A stretch of DNA of 64,000 nt from Prosopocoilus inquinatus. Lineage: Eukaryota > Arthropoda > Insecta > Coleoptera > Lucanidae. Under the pieces are notes generated by a model that saw only the letters and a program-made list of their open reading frames with translations, was not told the DNA's origin and ran no database searches. Location of the stretch: assembly GCA_036172665.1 (NCBI GenBank), contig CM069871.1:3038001-3102000 (forward strand), written 5' to 3'. Made by a program: the position numbers and the translations under genes. This document shows, piece after piece, positions 22,901-34,083 of this stretch (positions are counted from its first letter, which is position 1; each line of letters starts with the position of its first letter).

Positions 22901-25900
22901 AAAAAAAATCAAAAGACGATCGCGACGAAGTTAAGGCGAAAATAAAAGTCCTATAAAACCAAATAAATAAGTCAAATAGAATCATAAATAAATCAAATAG
23001 AATTAAGAGCGTTGACGTATTTTTAATAAAACGTTTGGAACAAAAGAAAAAAAGAGAGGTTATGTTTTGCATACGGTTTGAAGTTGCAGCAGATTTTTTA
23101 AAATAAAAACAAAACAAGCGGTTGTTTTTCATTAAAAGAAAAACGAAAAAGAAAATCTCAAACTATTAATTCAAATATAAAATATAAAGTCAAACATAGT
23201 ATAATAAAAAAATAAAATAAAGACAAATAGAATCACAGATAGTCACAATTTAACGCTATTAATATACCTATACGTACATTGGTGGAAATTTTTAATTCTT
23301 TGCAAGGGGTCGATGCTTGAAAAAGTTTGGGAACCCCTGATCTAAACAATTGAAGAACGATTTTGTTGTTAACGAAAGAAAGCAACAACTGTTAGTAAAT
23401 TAAATGAACATTTGCGCACACACTCAGTATACAAACAACTAATTTATTCTATACAATAATTTGTTGGTACTTTTTTGATTTTTGTTGTCAATTTAAACGT
23501 GTTTGAGACAAAAAAATTCTATTGTCCCGCATTAACAACTATTAAATAGTGCTTTATATACAAAGTTGAGAATAAAACTTTCATGCTGTGTATAAAAAAA
23601 AAAAAAAACAAATGACTTGGCCGCAAAGTGTAAACAAATTTAAATCGAAAATTACGCCAGAAATGTTTACTGCATTCAAAGGACGAATCATTTTATCTAA
23701 AAATGTAATGGATAATATAAAAAAAAGATCGTTTACTTCGAATATAAAGGATTCTGGAAAATGTTTGAGTACAAAAAAATAAATAACTAACTCTTGAAAC
23801 TATTTAATAAAACACTGCCATAAATACATCGTTCGAATATATAAAAAAAAAATTACAATATTTCAAAAAAGAAAAAAAAAAGGAAAAAAGACGTAGGTAT
23901 ATAATAGTCAATCTCGTTAACAAGGCTTCCGGTGGTTATGTTCGTATAAAACATAAAACACAAAATGACTTTCTTTGTTTAATTCTATAAACTGTGATTA
24001 AACCCATCACACATTTCTTTTTCTTTTGCTCTACAAAATTTTCAATACTGGCAAGTATAGTACAAACGTCCTTGATTTATATACATACATTTATTCAAAA
24101 AAGAACACTAGGTATATAATAATTAAAGCATGATCAGTTCAGTGGAAGACGAAAATAATTAAAAAAAAAAAAAAAAAGAAATTGGACCCGAATTGAAACA
24201 CACTTGGTAGAGGAGAGTAAGCAGTCTTAAATCAAGAGATAGAACACTGACGGATGGTAACGTTTATATCATCCGAACTGTTCTGTTTGCCTACCTGAGA
24301 ATATAGGCTAGACGATGGTCGCATTTTCAATTTACTCGATAGACTTCTCGTTTCACCAAAACCATTGGCGCAGTGGATGCGAAGCCATTCACGCAGTCCA
24401 CTGAGAGAGTGGAATTCGGAGCAAGGCAGACGGGTCACCGGATTCTGCCCGGTCAAGTCCAAGATGGAAGACCCGAGTGCTTTTCCCACCTGAAATTTTA
24501 CTTCTTGTAAACTGAATCGTTACTTTCGCGTTAGTGTTTGATTGACCTCTTCGAAAATAGCCGGAGTGTATTTTGGAGGCACTAGTAAAGTGTGGACGCT
24601 TTTCGAATTCGATTCTTTTATGGTCGCTGGTAGGACGTTGACTAACCTTCCGGTGTTGTAGTTACACTCCAGAGTGTAGCTGCGTATTAAACCGGTCATT
24701 TTTAGCACGGCCACCCTTCCAGATCCTTCTCTGCTCATGCCATCTCTTCGATCCCTGATAGGAAGGAAAAGGAAACCTTAGTTTAGATTTTATTCCATTT
24801 CAAGTAGTAGGTAGTTGGCTTTAAACAAAATTACCTGAAGGAATAAATACCTAAACGTTTTGTGCGCAAATTTTTACAAGAATTTTTATAAATGTGGCGG
24901 TGGCACCATCTGTTGGGCAATGTTGAAGATAAAGGATTTGATACCTTTCCGCATTTGTTAACATTTTTTTTCGAAAGAGCGATTGACACCTTCATTTTTT
25001 TTTATAAACAAGTGTGCAAATCTTTTGTTTCATTAACTGTGATGACGCCATCCACTGGACTATAGTTACACTACCTTACAATGCAATTATTACTGGACTA
25101 TGACTATGACTGAAATAATGGCGTTTTCATCTGACCACTCTATCCACTATTTTTACGTGAGGTTAAAACAAGATGGAGATACTCTGAGAGTGCACCCGAA
25201 TAATCGAATCAGTCGAAAACGCCATAAGCCAAGTCAGTTTTTCTTTCCTAAGATGTAGCACCCTCTGTTGGATAACGATTAAAGTAAACGGCAGCTGACA
25301 TCTACCTTCCGTTTTGCACTTCGCAACCCATTTCGCATGTTTTTTTAACGAAACGCACCGTTTTCCCTGCGAATGTGGCGTCATCTACTGAACAACATTC
25401 GAACTGAATTAAACAAATTCACTGCCAGCAGAATTGATTGATCATATACGGCCGGCCAGTTCAAAGAGCATTAAAAAATGTTTTTGGAGAAAATGAAAAG
25501 TGGCGCCCTCAAATTCAAAACTAACGTCAAAATTACTGTCATCTTGAAATTGTTGGTTATGAGAAATGTCAATTCGTCTTGACGTTTAAGTTGTCAAAAT
25601 AAGCGTCGATGTCGTAACCATGGTAACAACTACTTAATGAGTACGAGAGGGCGCTAGTTGACACGCTCCATGGCTTGCTGCTTTACTGGAACACATTTTT
25701 AGGCGAATTGAACTGGCCGTATATGACATACATATCAATTCAGCTGGCCGTGAACAAATTAAATGAAACAGTAGCTCCATCTATTGGATAATATTTGAAA
25801 TGAATTAAACAACGGCTGATATTTAATTTTTTTTCTTAGGCAATAGTTAAATTTTACAAGAAATTAGCGTCCTCTATCGAGAACTGGTCATACTAACCTG

Positions 25901-28900
25901 CAAATCTATAATTATTTCGAGCGGCTTCAACTAGTTTATTTATAACTTTATTATTATTTTAGAAAAATTTTGTGCAAATCGTTTTTGATTGCAGTGAGAA
26001 CCTCGAGCAGCCTCTGGACAGCTGTTTCAGCCCTGCTTGGGGCTTCTTCAGCAGAAATGTAGCTCGACATTCCCACTGCAGACCAAAAACGACTTGCCCA
26101 ATTTATTCGCAATGTTAGGTCAAAAAGCGATAGTAAGATGTCGCTATTTTATATGTTCATCTTTATTATTATTATTATTATACTTTAGCTACAAATCTTG
26201 GTGCCATCTATTGGACAATATTTGAATTGAATTAAACGAAACAGCAATTGAGATTTTATTTTTTTATTTTTTTTGACAATCGCTAAAATAAACTGAACTA
26301 GTAGTAGCCAAATTAATTTACAAAAATGTCATTATTTTACCGACTTCGTGCTACAAATGTGGCGCCATTTATCGAATAATATTTAAAATAAATTTAACGA
26401 GGCGGCGACTGATATTTCAATTTCTTCTGATTTTCGATTTTTTTTTTTTTTTGAGAATATTTGAACAAATGAAGCAGCTACTGTCATTTTATTTGATCTT
26501 TTATTTTTTTTAGGCAGAAGTTGAAATAAATCAACTTGCGTCCTCTATCGAGAACCGGCGGAACTAATTTGCAAGACTCTCTTTACATGTGACGCCAACT
26601 ATCGGACAATATTTGAAATTAATTAAACAAAATCGAGCCTGATGTTCATTTTTTTAAGGCAACAATTAAAAATGAATTAAAGCAATCGGCGCGATCTATC
26701 GAGAATCAGCCGGACTAATTTGTAAAATTGTCATTACTACTATTTTATAGACTTTGTCGAAATAGCGCCATCTATTGAATAATATTCGAAATAAAGCAAT
26801 TGTGAAAATTTTAATATTTTTAGGTAATAGTTAAAATAAACTGAACCTCTGTCGAGGACCGACCAAACTTTGTGCCAGATATTTTCTATACAAATGCAGC
26901 GCCATCTGTGTTGCCAATATTTACAATGAATTAAACTAAAGACCCGACTGACATTTAATTTCTTTTAGGCAATAACTAAAATTAATTCCTAAATCCAATT
27001 AGCGTCCTCTATGAAGTACCAGCCAAACTGAATCGCAAAACTGTCTCTAAACTCTCTACGTGGCGCCACCTATTGGATAATAATTATTTTATTTAGTTTT
27101 TTAGGCAGCAGTTCAAGTAAGATCAAACAGTCGACGTTCTCTATGCAGAACTAAACAAACTAATTTGCAAAATTACCTTTTCTTCTAAAATGTCGCGCCA
27201 TCTATAAGATAATATCTGAAATTGATCAAACAAAACAGCGTCTGACATTTTAATTTTTAAAGCAACAATGAAAGGGGCCTATTCTACATCAAAAGCGTTA
27301 AATTTTGTTGACTTGCAGCAACCAATCATGAAGCTGCATTTTGAATTATAACATTTTAATAGCCAATTAAAAAGTTACAGAATCTTCTTCCCCAAAATAG
27401 ATTGAAGCAATTATCGTCCTCTATCGAGAACTAATCGAGCTAATTTGCGAGACTCATTATTTTACACTTCACGAATGTGGCGGCATCTTTTGGGCAATAT
27501 TTACACTGAATTAAACGAAACAGCGACTGACATCTTCATTCTTTAAGCAAGACATTTTTCACCAATAATTGAAATAAATTAAACTAACAGCAACCATAGC
27601 ATTAATTTTAATACGGAAAGCTTCAAATTGTGTGAATTTTTGTTGTCTACGAGCAACTGAGGCCTCCGGTTTTATTTTCCTCGACTTGGCGCCATCTATT
27701 GGTTTAAAGTAAAACTGAATCAAAATCTATGGCTACTGAAATTTTATTTTTTAATTTTTTTTTAATGCGGTTGATTGAATATTACAATAAAAATAAATTT
27801 ACTTACTTGATTTGATGTTTCTCAAACATAATTTTCAAAAGGCAAATAAAACAGTTTTTAAAAAGTGTGGTTGCGTATCAATATTTTGAACAGTTTAAAC
27901 CATCCCGGATTTAAAAGAATGAGTAAATGTAAGGCGCAAAGCAAACATGTAACAGCTTACCTCAGATACATATTCCTTTCTGTAAAATTGCACGCAGTAA
28001 AATGAAAATTATGATTATTAATGCTCATAATTTTTGGCAAGAGCATGCATTCGACGTTCTGCTCCAGCTCGTCAAAATGATTCCCGTACATGAATATCCC
28101 CTTCTTCGAAGCGTGACCGTGCATGTCGAGATACAAAAACAACCCCGACTCGTTGCAATTCGTGTCACCCTGCGGGTAAGCTTCAGTTTCACAATCTTGA
28201 TCGTTGATAGAATCATCAGATATGTTAACGCCACAGCTCAAACACCGTTCTTTCCCTAAAGACAGGCGATTGTTATGATTAAAACTCGGTATAATACTGG
28301 AAATCCCCGGCATGGTCTCCTCAAGTTTTAAAATGTTTCTCTTACATTTGGAACACCAAGTTTCAGGCTCGTCTTTTAGGTTTCTCTTATTCTCCTCCAA
28401 CGTCATCGTGGAGACTTTCTTCGTGAGCTTATTGTCGTTCGTCTTCAAGTTACCGCCGGTGGAGTCTTCTGATATGCATGAATCGCTTGAAGTGAACTCG
28501 TCTTCTTTTTCGAAACCGAAATGGTAGTAACGCAGGAGAGCACGCGCCGCATACACCGAAGGATGAAAGACAAGATTCGGCTTGAGGTACACCCTGTTTA
28601 AATTCACTCCTCTCGTGTCAGTTCTGTAGTGGCCGCGAGCAACACCGTCTGGATTTAAGAACGGTATTAATTTGAAGACGTAATTCCTGCGTAATGCTAC
28701 GGCGACTGGATCTTCACGAGTCGTAAGTAAGTTTAATAAGCCGTTGAAGACGAAACTTGATGGGGTTTCACCAGGATGAACCCTTGCCGATACAAAAATA
28801 ACCTAAAATAAACAAGTATTTCCACCTCCTTCCTGATTCGTAGTTAATAAGATTGAAACTTACTTTTTTCGCGATGAACCTGAAAGGTCTGGGGATGTTA

Positions 28901-30198
28901 TGCTCGGGAAATAGATTGCTCAATCTCGCTTCTCTCTCGGTACTTATATTATGATAGGATGAGATCGTTATTAAATCAACTCTTCTACCCTCCAGTGACT
29001 TGCACAGGCACTCACGATAGTAATAAATGTCGTCTTTGCTTAAGGGCTCCGAATTTAAAAATTTGCTGTCCAAAATAAACAAACTGTTTTGCAGATCTGT
29101 GTACGAATAGGGATATGTAAACGCAAAGTACGTTATGCTGTTGAGATTTTCCGGTGTTCTGAACTTGAAAGTTAAGGTAAAGATTTCGTCCGTCTGCAAA
29201 AGTGAAGTCAGTGTGGACGCTGCAAGACCTAAAAGTGGAGGTGGAGGACTTACAGTGAACGTAGGTTTATCACGTATTCTTTCCCAATGAGATTTGCCTG
29301 GAACTATTCTGTAGACGGGTGCCATACCTTGACTGTACATTTTCGATTGCTTGTTTAGATCCACTAAGTTTAGTTTCACTAGTAGGCCGGGTGCGTTGGC
29401 TTAAAATTAATGTGTTTTAACGAAAGAAACAGTTTAAAAAAAGCACTTTCCTATTCGTACTTATCTATAATTAAATCACTTTTCACGTTCAATATAAACG
29501 AAAAGTGAGTAAGTGAATTGGAAGCATTATTCTGATTTTTTTTTTATTATTAAAGTCATTTGAGACATCAAAAGCGATCACTTAAATAAAATGAGGGAAA
29601 GTGAGGACTTTTGTCCTTTAAACATTTCCTCAGTTAAGATAAAGTGATGAGGAAATACAAGCAAAAGCTGGAAATTAGGGATTTATAGTGAGAAGTGAAT
29701 ATTTGGAGACAATTATCAAATGACTTTCTCATTGGAAATGCACTGAATTATTCAAGGACGTTTATTAGTTTAGAAAGTCAATCAAGGATGATCAAAAGAG
29801 GAAGCGAGGTGAGTCTGATTTAGAAATTCGTTTGCACAATCAAAAACATGCAGACCTATCACTATTTTAAATATACTTTCCATGACACGAACCTCTTACT
29901 CCAAAATAAAACCACGTCCGATTACCATTTTCATATTCTGTACCTCCACAATCCGGCCTCGTCCAAACATTAAATTCCACATCGGGTATTTCAGGTATTA
30001 CAAACTTCCCGCTGTTATTAATTGGCACAATGACTGCATAACACAATCCTCATTAATCTCAAACATCGTGCAAGCGAAGTACCAAAAAAAAAAAAAATAC
30101 TTACCAGAATCAATCTGCGGAACTGACTCTACTTTCGATAAATTTCCCGAATCGAAATCACTAAAGAATTCAAATCCATCGCACGTAATTCTATCCAT
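19986..30198 (-). CDS. AGBL5: Cytosolic carboxypeptidase 5 (tubulin deglutamylase, peptidase M14 family)
   Basis: Exons in transcript order: 30105-30198, 29893-30033, 29254-29399, 28864-29193, 27961-28802, 24547-24754, 24295-24489, 19986-20789. The lengths sum to 2760 nt with consistent phases, giving 919 aa (human about 886). CCP5 removes the branch-point glutamate from polyglutamylated tubulin in the cytoplasm. Matches to the family: the N-terminal [10 protein letters not shown], then [10 protein letters not shown] and [13 protein letters not shown]; the zinc motif VHPGE (H246, E249); [31 protein letters not shown] (third ligand His, about 465-467); and [10 protein letters not shown] with the catalytic Glu near 547. 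Residues about 300-450 form a low-complexity insertion; a CSKC/CLSC pair there is noted separately. The last exon is a basic Ser/Lys-rich tail joined by phase only, so it is the least certain part. Introns 3, 4 and 6 are 57-61 bp; intron 7 is 3.5 kb. Confidence 0.9.
20790..24294 (-). other. AGBL5 intron 7, repeat-rich
   Basis: Donor CAG|GTAGGC and acceptor CTCCAG|GGT enclose 3.5 kb of A-rich DNA. It contains a TACAGGGTGACTG MITE (22442-22880), a TAGGCAACC/GGTTGCCTA hairpin at 21452-21499, and a stretch from 22.0 to 23.2 kb with ACAAAAGACGATCGAT-like blocks repeated loosely. No gene seen inside. A 64-codon open frame at 23588-23782 (+) has no recognisable features. Confidence 0.55.
22442..22880. 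mobile_element. MITE with 38-bp TACAGGGTGACTG terminal repeats
   Basis: TACAGGGTGACTGTGATAG, continuing TTGTGCAAAACTCGAAA, at the left end is mirrored by TTTTCGAGTTTTGCACAA, continuing TTATAACAGTCACCCTGTA, at the right. Inside, GTTTGAGGACCACCGGCCAAG and CGCCGGTGGTTCTCAAAC form a second inverted pair, so the element folds along most of its length. The target is TA, duplicated at both ends. Confidence 0.88.
25408..25762. mobile_element. Inverted-repeat transposon inserted into one module
   Basis: GCAGAATTGATTGATCATAT, then ACGGCC(GGCC)AGTTCAA, near 25430-25462 is matched in inverse orientation by TTGAACTGGCCGTATATGAC, then ATACATATCAATTCAGCTGGCC, near 25707-25750. The flanks (GAATTAAACAAATT... 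and ...ACAAATTAAATGAAAC) read as one module interrupted, with ACAAATT as a likely target duplication. Confidence 0.7.
27275..27412. mobile_element. Short MITE with GGGGCCTATTCT ends
   Basis: GGGGCCTATTCTACATCAAA, then AGCGTTAAATTTT, at the left is answered by TTTTAATAGCC, then AATTAAAAAGTTACAGAATC and TTCTTCCCC, at the right. A second member lies at 53302-53438. It sits inside the module array of the AGBL5 intron. Confidence 0.7.
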
Positions 30199-31190
30199 CA
30201 CTCTCTCAGGCTCTCAAATTAAGAAACATAATCTGAAATAATTGAGCCCAATTTGTAGTCAACTAAAAGTCAGGTGTCATGCAGGGCATTTTGACCTAGC
30301 TTGACCCCGGAATTTTATACGCTGGAAACGCTCGATAAATCGAAACGTACTCACGAAACGACGGGAACCGTGAACGAACACAATTACGAAATCCGTGAGG
30401 CCGCATTAAATAAATTTTGACATGTCTATCAGCTGTTTTTGTTTTGATTGACTAGGTTATTAATAACGGATTTTTTAAAAAAAGCGAATCTAGAAAGCGA
30501 ATTGTTGCTGGCCAGCGACTTACCACATTGAATATATTTGCAGAATTTCACGCTTTGTTGCTTTTTTACATGTTCCTAAAGATTATTTATGTAATTTTAT
30601 TTACATACTCACACACTCATCGCACCCAAACTTTTTTTTCACTATCTGTAATATCGATCCGTTGCCGTTAGATGTCGCTAGATAAGGATTGCCAACATTG
30701 TCAATTTAACAAAATCTTTTTAAAAGTTCAAATAATTTACCAGAAAAAATGTATTCTTCTTTTCAAAAATATGAGTTTTCCTATTTATTATTACTTATTC
30801 ATGGCTTTCTAGATTCTGCAGTTTGTTTTTAAAAACTATAAAATAGGCACACAATAATGCCAAACCTACTGTTTTAAGAAAAATTTTGTGCAATGTCAGG
30901 TCAAAAAGCGATCGTAAGATGTCGCTATTTTATCTGTTCACTACTGTTTTAACACTGGAACACCGTTTCTTTTTCAAATTCCAGCCAGTTTTTAATTTAA
31001 ACCTGCAGATCCGCTTTCTACAATAACTGGGTTCGGCAATGCGATCTTTCTCATCAATCACCTCTGAATTGTTCGGTTTATTCACTCTTACGCACAGATA
31101 AACGCAGTTGCTCTCCCTCACACACTTTTGATCAGTGCCGAACTCAGCGAATACCACCGATGACATTTTCATTTCGTAAATTGTATGTAC
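30199..31190. other. AGBL5 upstream region and spacer
   Basis: Presumed promoter and 5' untranslated region of AGBL5 (minus strand). Includes one copy of the 50-bp AAAAAGCGATNGTAAGATGTCGC repeat at about 30893-30942. An open frame at 30930-31208 (-) begins inside that repeat region and has no recognised domain. Confidence 0.45.
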
Positions 31191-31196
31191 AACCGC

Positions 31197-31460
31197 AATA
31201 GGGTACACGACAATAATATAAAACTATTAATTAAAGCTCTCTAATCGAGACTATAACTCAATAACACACGCGAAAACACCAAATTTGTACGCAGTTTCTA
31301 TTTATTTTTCTTTTAAATTAATAATAAATAAAATCGAAAGTATTCAAATGTAAATCACGTGGTTTCGAAAGGCTTCCCATTCGTTGTGACGTCAGTGTTC
31401 GTAGGGATTTCTTTGTTGCCAACCTCGGACACTTGAGATTGACCACTTTGTATAAATATA
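31197..31460. repeat. Inverted counterpart of the 11.3-11.7 kb repeat
   Basis: From TAGGGTACACGACAATAATA to TCGTTGTGACGTCAGTGTTC this segment is the reverse complement of 11490-11290 at high similarity. It continues with GTTGCCAACCTCGGACACTT, the inverse of the block at about 11700-11740. Together they define one dispersed family. Confidence 0.75.
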
Positions 31461-31639
31461 CACAATATAATTCACTATAAACGACAAAATTGGCGAGATT
31501 CAATGGTTCAGTTTCAAGTGATATCATCCAAGCTATTTTTGAAAGGTATGTATTATTATTATTACTATTATTATTATTACTATTATTGCCAACACTTACT
31601 TTTCATTAAGTAAAAGGAACTTTGAAAATATGTTCTTTA

Positions 31640-31910
31640 TCTTCCAAGATGAAGCAGTTAAAGCCGATTTTACCAAGCAGTTAACGCAGCAAGTCAATAA
31701 CATAGCCTTTTGACGTTTGCGATGCTACATCTGTCAATTGGAGAGACAATTTGTTGTTCAGTTACGCACAATCGCTGCAGCTTAGCAAAAAGCAATTGCT
31801 GTCTCAGCGCTGCCCCGGCTGAACGCGCCTTCTCCGCTGAGAATGATGGTTGTACTTCAGTCGTTGCCTCGACCACAGAATAGTACTCAGACGATGAAAG
31901 CCTATTATTC
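31640..31910 (+). pseudogene. Possible relic of a hAT transposase C-terminus
   Basis: One plus-strand frame near 31800-31860 reads (A)PAERAFSAEND. This resembles the hAT dimerisation signature P-x-S-x-P-x-E-R-x-F-S. The flanking frames are broken by stops, so nothing functional remains. The match is short; treat as tentative. Confidence 0.3.
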
Positions 31911-31984
31911 ATTGGTCTTCATGTTACCTTTCTGTTTCTCTTGACGGCTTGTTTCTCTGGACAACTCGTTTATTTATTTATGTT

Positions 31985-32095
31985 TTGACTTCTGACGAAG
32001 CTATCAATCGGTAGTGAAACGTTGAGTGCTTCTCCAATTATAATTCTGTTCGGTTTAAGATTAAAAATTTTTTACTTACAGTTTTCGTCGGACGA
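31985..32095 (+). mobile_element. Penelope-like terminal fragment
   Basis: CTGACGA, stem GCTATC/GGTAGT with loop AATC, GAAACGTTGAGTG, then TTCTGTTCGGTTTAAG and TTTTTTACTTACAGTTTTCG. It is collinear with the fragments at 13.96 kb and 46.08 kb. Confidence 0.5.
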
Positions 32096-32289
32096 GAGTC
32101 AACTTCTCTTATGGTTAATGTATTCATTGGTCCTTCTAAAAATGTAACCATGGCAACGCCCTTATGATGGAATAAAATGGTAAAAATACGAATGAATAAA
32201 ATTTTATTTAGCGATGAAAACGACGAACTACTACTAAAATTTTTTTTGCTAAGTACTGTGGAGTTTTAAAAATTTCCGTCACTTTTATT

Positions 32290-33240
32290 TATTTATTAAA
32301 AATTTCTCTTTTTATTTTCTCATTGAATTGGTGTTTCGCTTCTTATTCACGCATTTGTTTTGTGTGCATCACGGTTGTGATCTTCTTTTGTTCCGTACTT
32401 CTTTTGTTCCGTATTTCGTTTTCTATAAATTTCTTTTTTTTTATTTTCCGTCTTCAGATTCATTTGGTTTTTGTTCATCTTAGTCATCGATTTTCTTTTG
32501 TTTTGTTTTCTACTCTTTTGTGCTTTCGTGCTATGGATTTCTCTTTTTATTTTCTCCTTGAATTGATTTTTCGCATTTTATTGGCGCATTTGTTTTGTGT
32601 GCATCACGGTTGTGATCTTCTTTTGTTCCGTATTTCTTTTGTTCTGTATTTCGTTTTCTATTAGTTTCTTTTTTTTATTTTCCGTCTGCAGATTCATTTG
32701 GTTTTTGTTCATCTTAGTCATTGATTTTCTTTTGTTTTGCTTTCTATTCTTTACGTTTTCGTTTTATGGATTTCTCTTTTTATTTTCTCATTGAATTGGT
32801 TTTTCGCATTTTATTGGCGCATTTGTTTGGTATCCATCAGGGTTGCGATCTTCTTTTGTTCCATGTACTGTATTTCGTCATTCATTTCTTTGTTTTATCG
32901 TGTTTACAGTTTGCTTTTATTTTCCACGAACTTTTTGATTCGCCCGGAAAACTGTTGCTTTTTCGTTCAGCTTCGTCTTGTCGAACTTCTTTTGTTTTTG
33001 TCGCTTATGCCTCGTATTTTGTTGCTGTCTCTTTCTTTTCTCTTTCGTTTCGGATTTCTTTGCAGGTTAATTTGTTTTTCTTTTTATTTGTTCTGATTTC
33101 TGATATTCCAAATGGATCGATTTTTTTTGTTTTTGTTCTGTCTGACTTATTATTCGTATATCTTTATTCTTTGCTTGACTTTTCTTTTGTTCCTTTCTGT
33201 CCCCGATTTTTAACAAAAAAAAACTATGTACTGAATTCGC
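32290..33240 (+). repeat. T-rich repeat tract with an internal tandem duplication
   Basis: About 0.95 kb of T-rich DNA. A unit of roughly 250 bp (CGCATTTTATTGGCGCATTTG, TTTTGTGTGCATCACGGTTG, ATTTCGTTTTCTAT, GATTCATTTGGTTTTTGTTC, GGATTTCTCTTTTTATTTTC) appears about twice and partly a third time. Phe-rich open frames across it are compositional. Confidence 0.75.
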
Positions 33241-34083
33241 TCACCCTGCAGGTGAAGCAACTGTCGCCCCAGCAAATCCAAGTGACACCTCAATATAAAT
33301 TAATTTAGAAAATATTTGGACACGTATTTGAATAACCTTTTCTAAAAGCGGATCATCTTACGTCTTTGTGCACTGAAACAGAGTTTTTCTCTCTCACATT
33401 TCTGTGGCGGGCGGTTGTGTATTGGAAAAATTATCGGGAAACGGTAATTTTTTGACATTTAAATTAACTTGTTTACTTACATAAGAACTGAACAGAACAC
33501 AAGCTATAAAAAAATATTTATATTGTTGCTAAATTTCAGCTGTTAATCGTTTTGCGAAATTAATCTTTTTGAAGACAGCGGCAACGCTAGGCGTTTAGTA
33601 TACACGTCGCCATTGTGGGTTGGATATACACACAGCAAATAAATTCGTAGTTCCATTTTGTCAGTGTTTGTCTACAAGGAAAATCGTATTAGACGTATTA
33701 AATAAAACAGTTAGATGTAATCACTTATTCACTATAATTTTTGTGAACAATAAACATCCCTCCTGATTCAAGCTCAAACAAAAAAAAATGTTTTCATCTT
33801 CACGTCGCGTCGGTTTCGCAATTGTTTTTATTTTACAAACGAATAGTTACCATGGAAACTGTCGTTTCCATTGCGCCTGATCTGTACGCAGCACGCTCGT
33901 TTATGCTGTAGATAATGCTGCAGTTTGCATACTTTCATTCCACTACAGTTGCACGATGGTCAAACACAAGAAAACTTTTGAGTAGTGGTCAGTGGAGGTG
34001 TGGTTGGCTGTGCATGATTCACGTGTACGGTTAATTTTCGTAATTAAAATCGATCGGAGTTGCCGAAAAAAAACTTGAAAGCG
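33241..34083. other. Upstream region of the Ly6 gene
   Basis: Less repetitive than its neighbours. It probably holds the promoter and 5' untranslated region of the Ly6 gene that begins at 34084. I can see no clear TATA box or other assignable site. Confidence 0.4.

Larger units (their letters stand above)
24755..27960. repeat. Array of degenerate GCGCCATCTATTGG modules filling AGBL5 intron 5
   Basis: Between 24.9 and 27.7 kb I count about 12-13 copies of a module of the form (T)GGCGCCATCTATTGGA followed by CAATATTTGAAATTAATTAAAC. Clear examples are near 25772, 26200, 26361, 26590, 26764, 26898, 27061, 27194, 27478 and 27690. About five copies of a companion module, GCGTCCTCTATCGAGAAC, lie near 25867, 26536, 26690, 27001 and 27412. 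Both run on the plus strand, opposite to transcription. Spacing is irregular (roughly 70-250 bp). Units often also share GACTGA(C/T)ATTT and TTTTTAGGCAA links. Confidence 0.75.

Noticed and set aside
32323..33308. 195-codon and overlapping hydrophobic open frames
   Set aside because: Compositional by-products of a T-rich tandem repeat; the frames overlap each other and have no family features.
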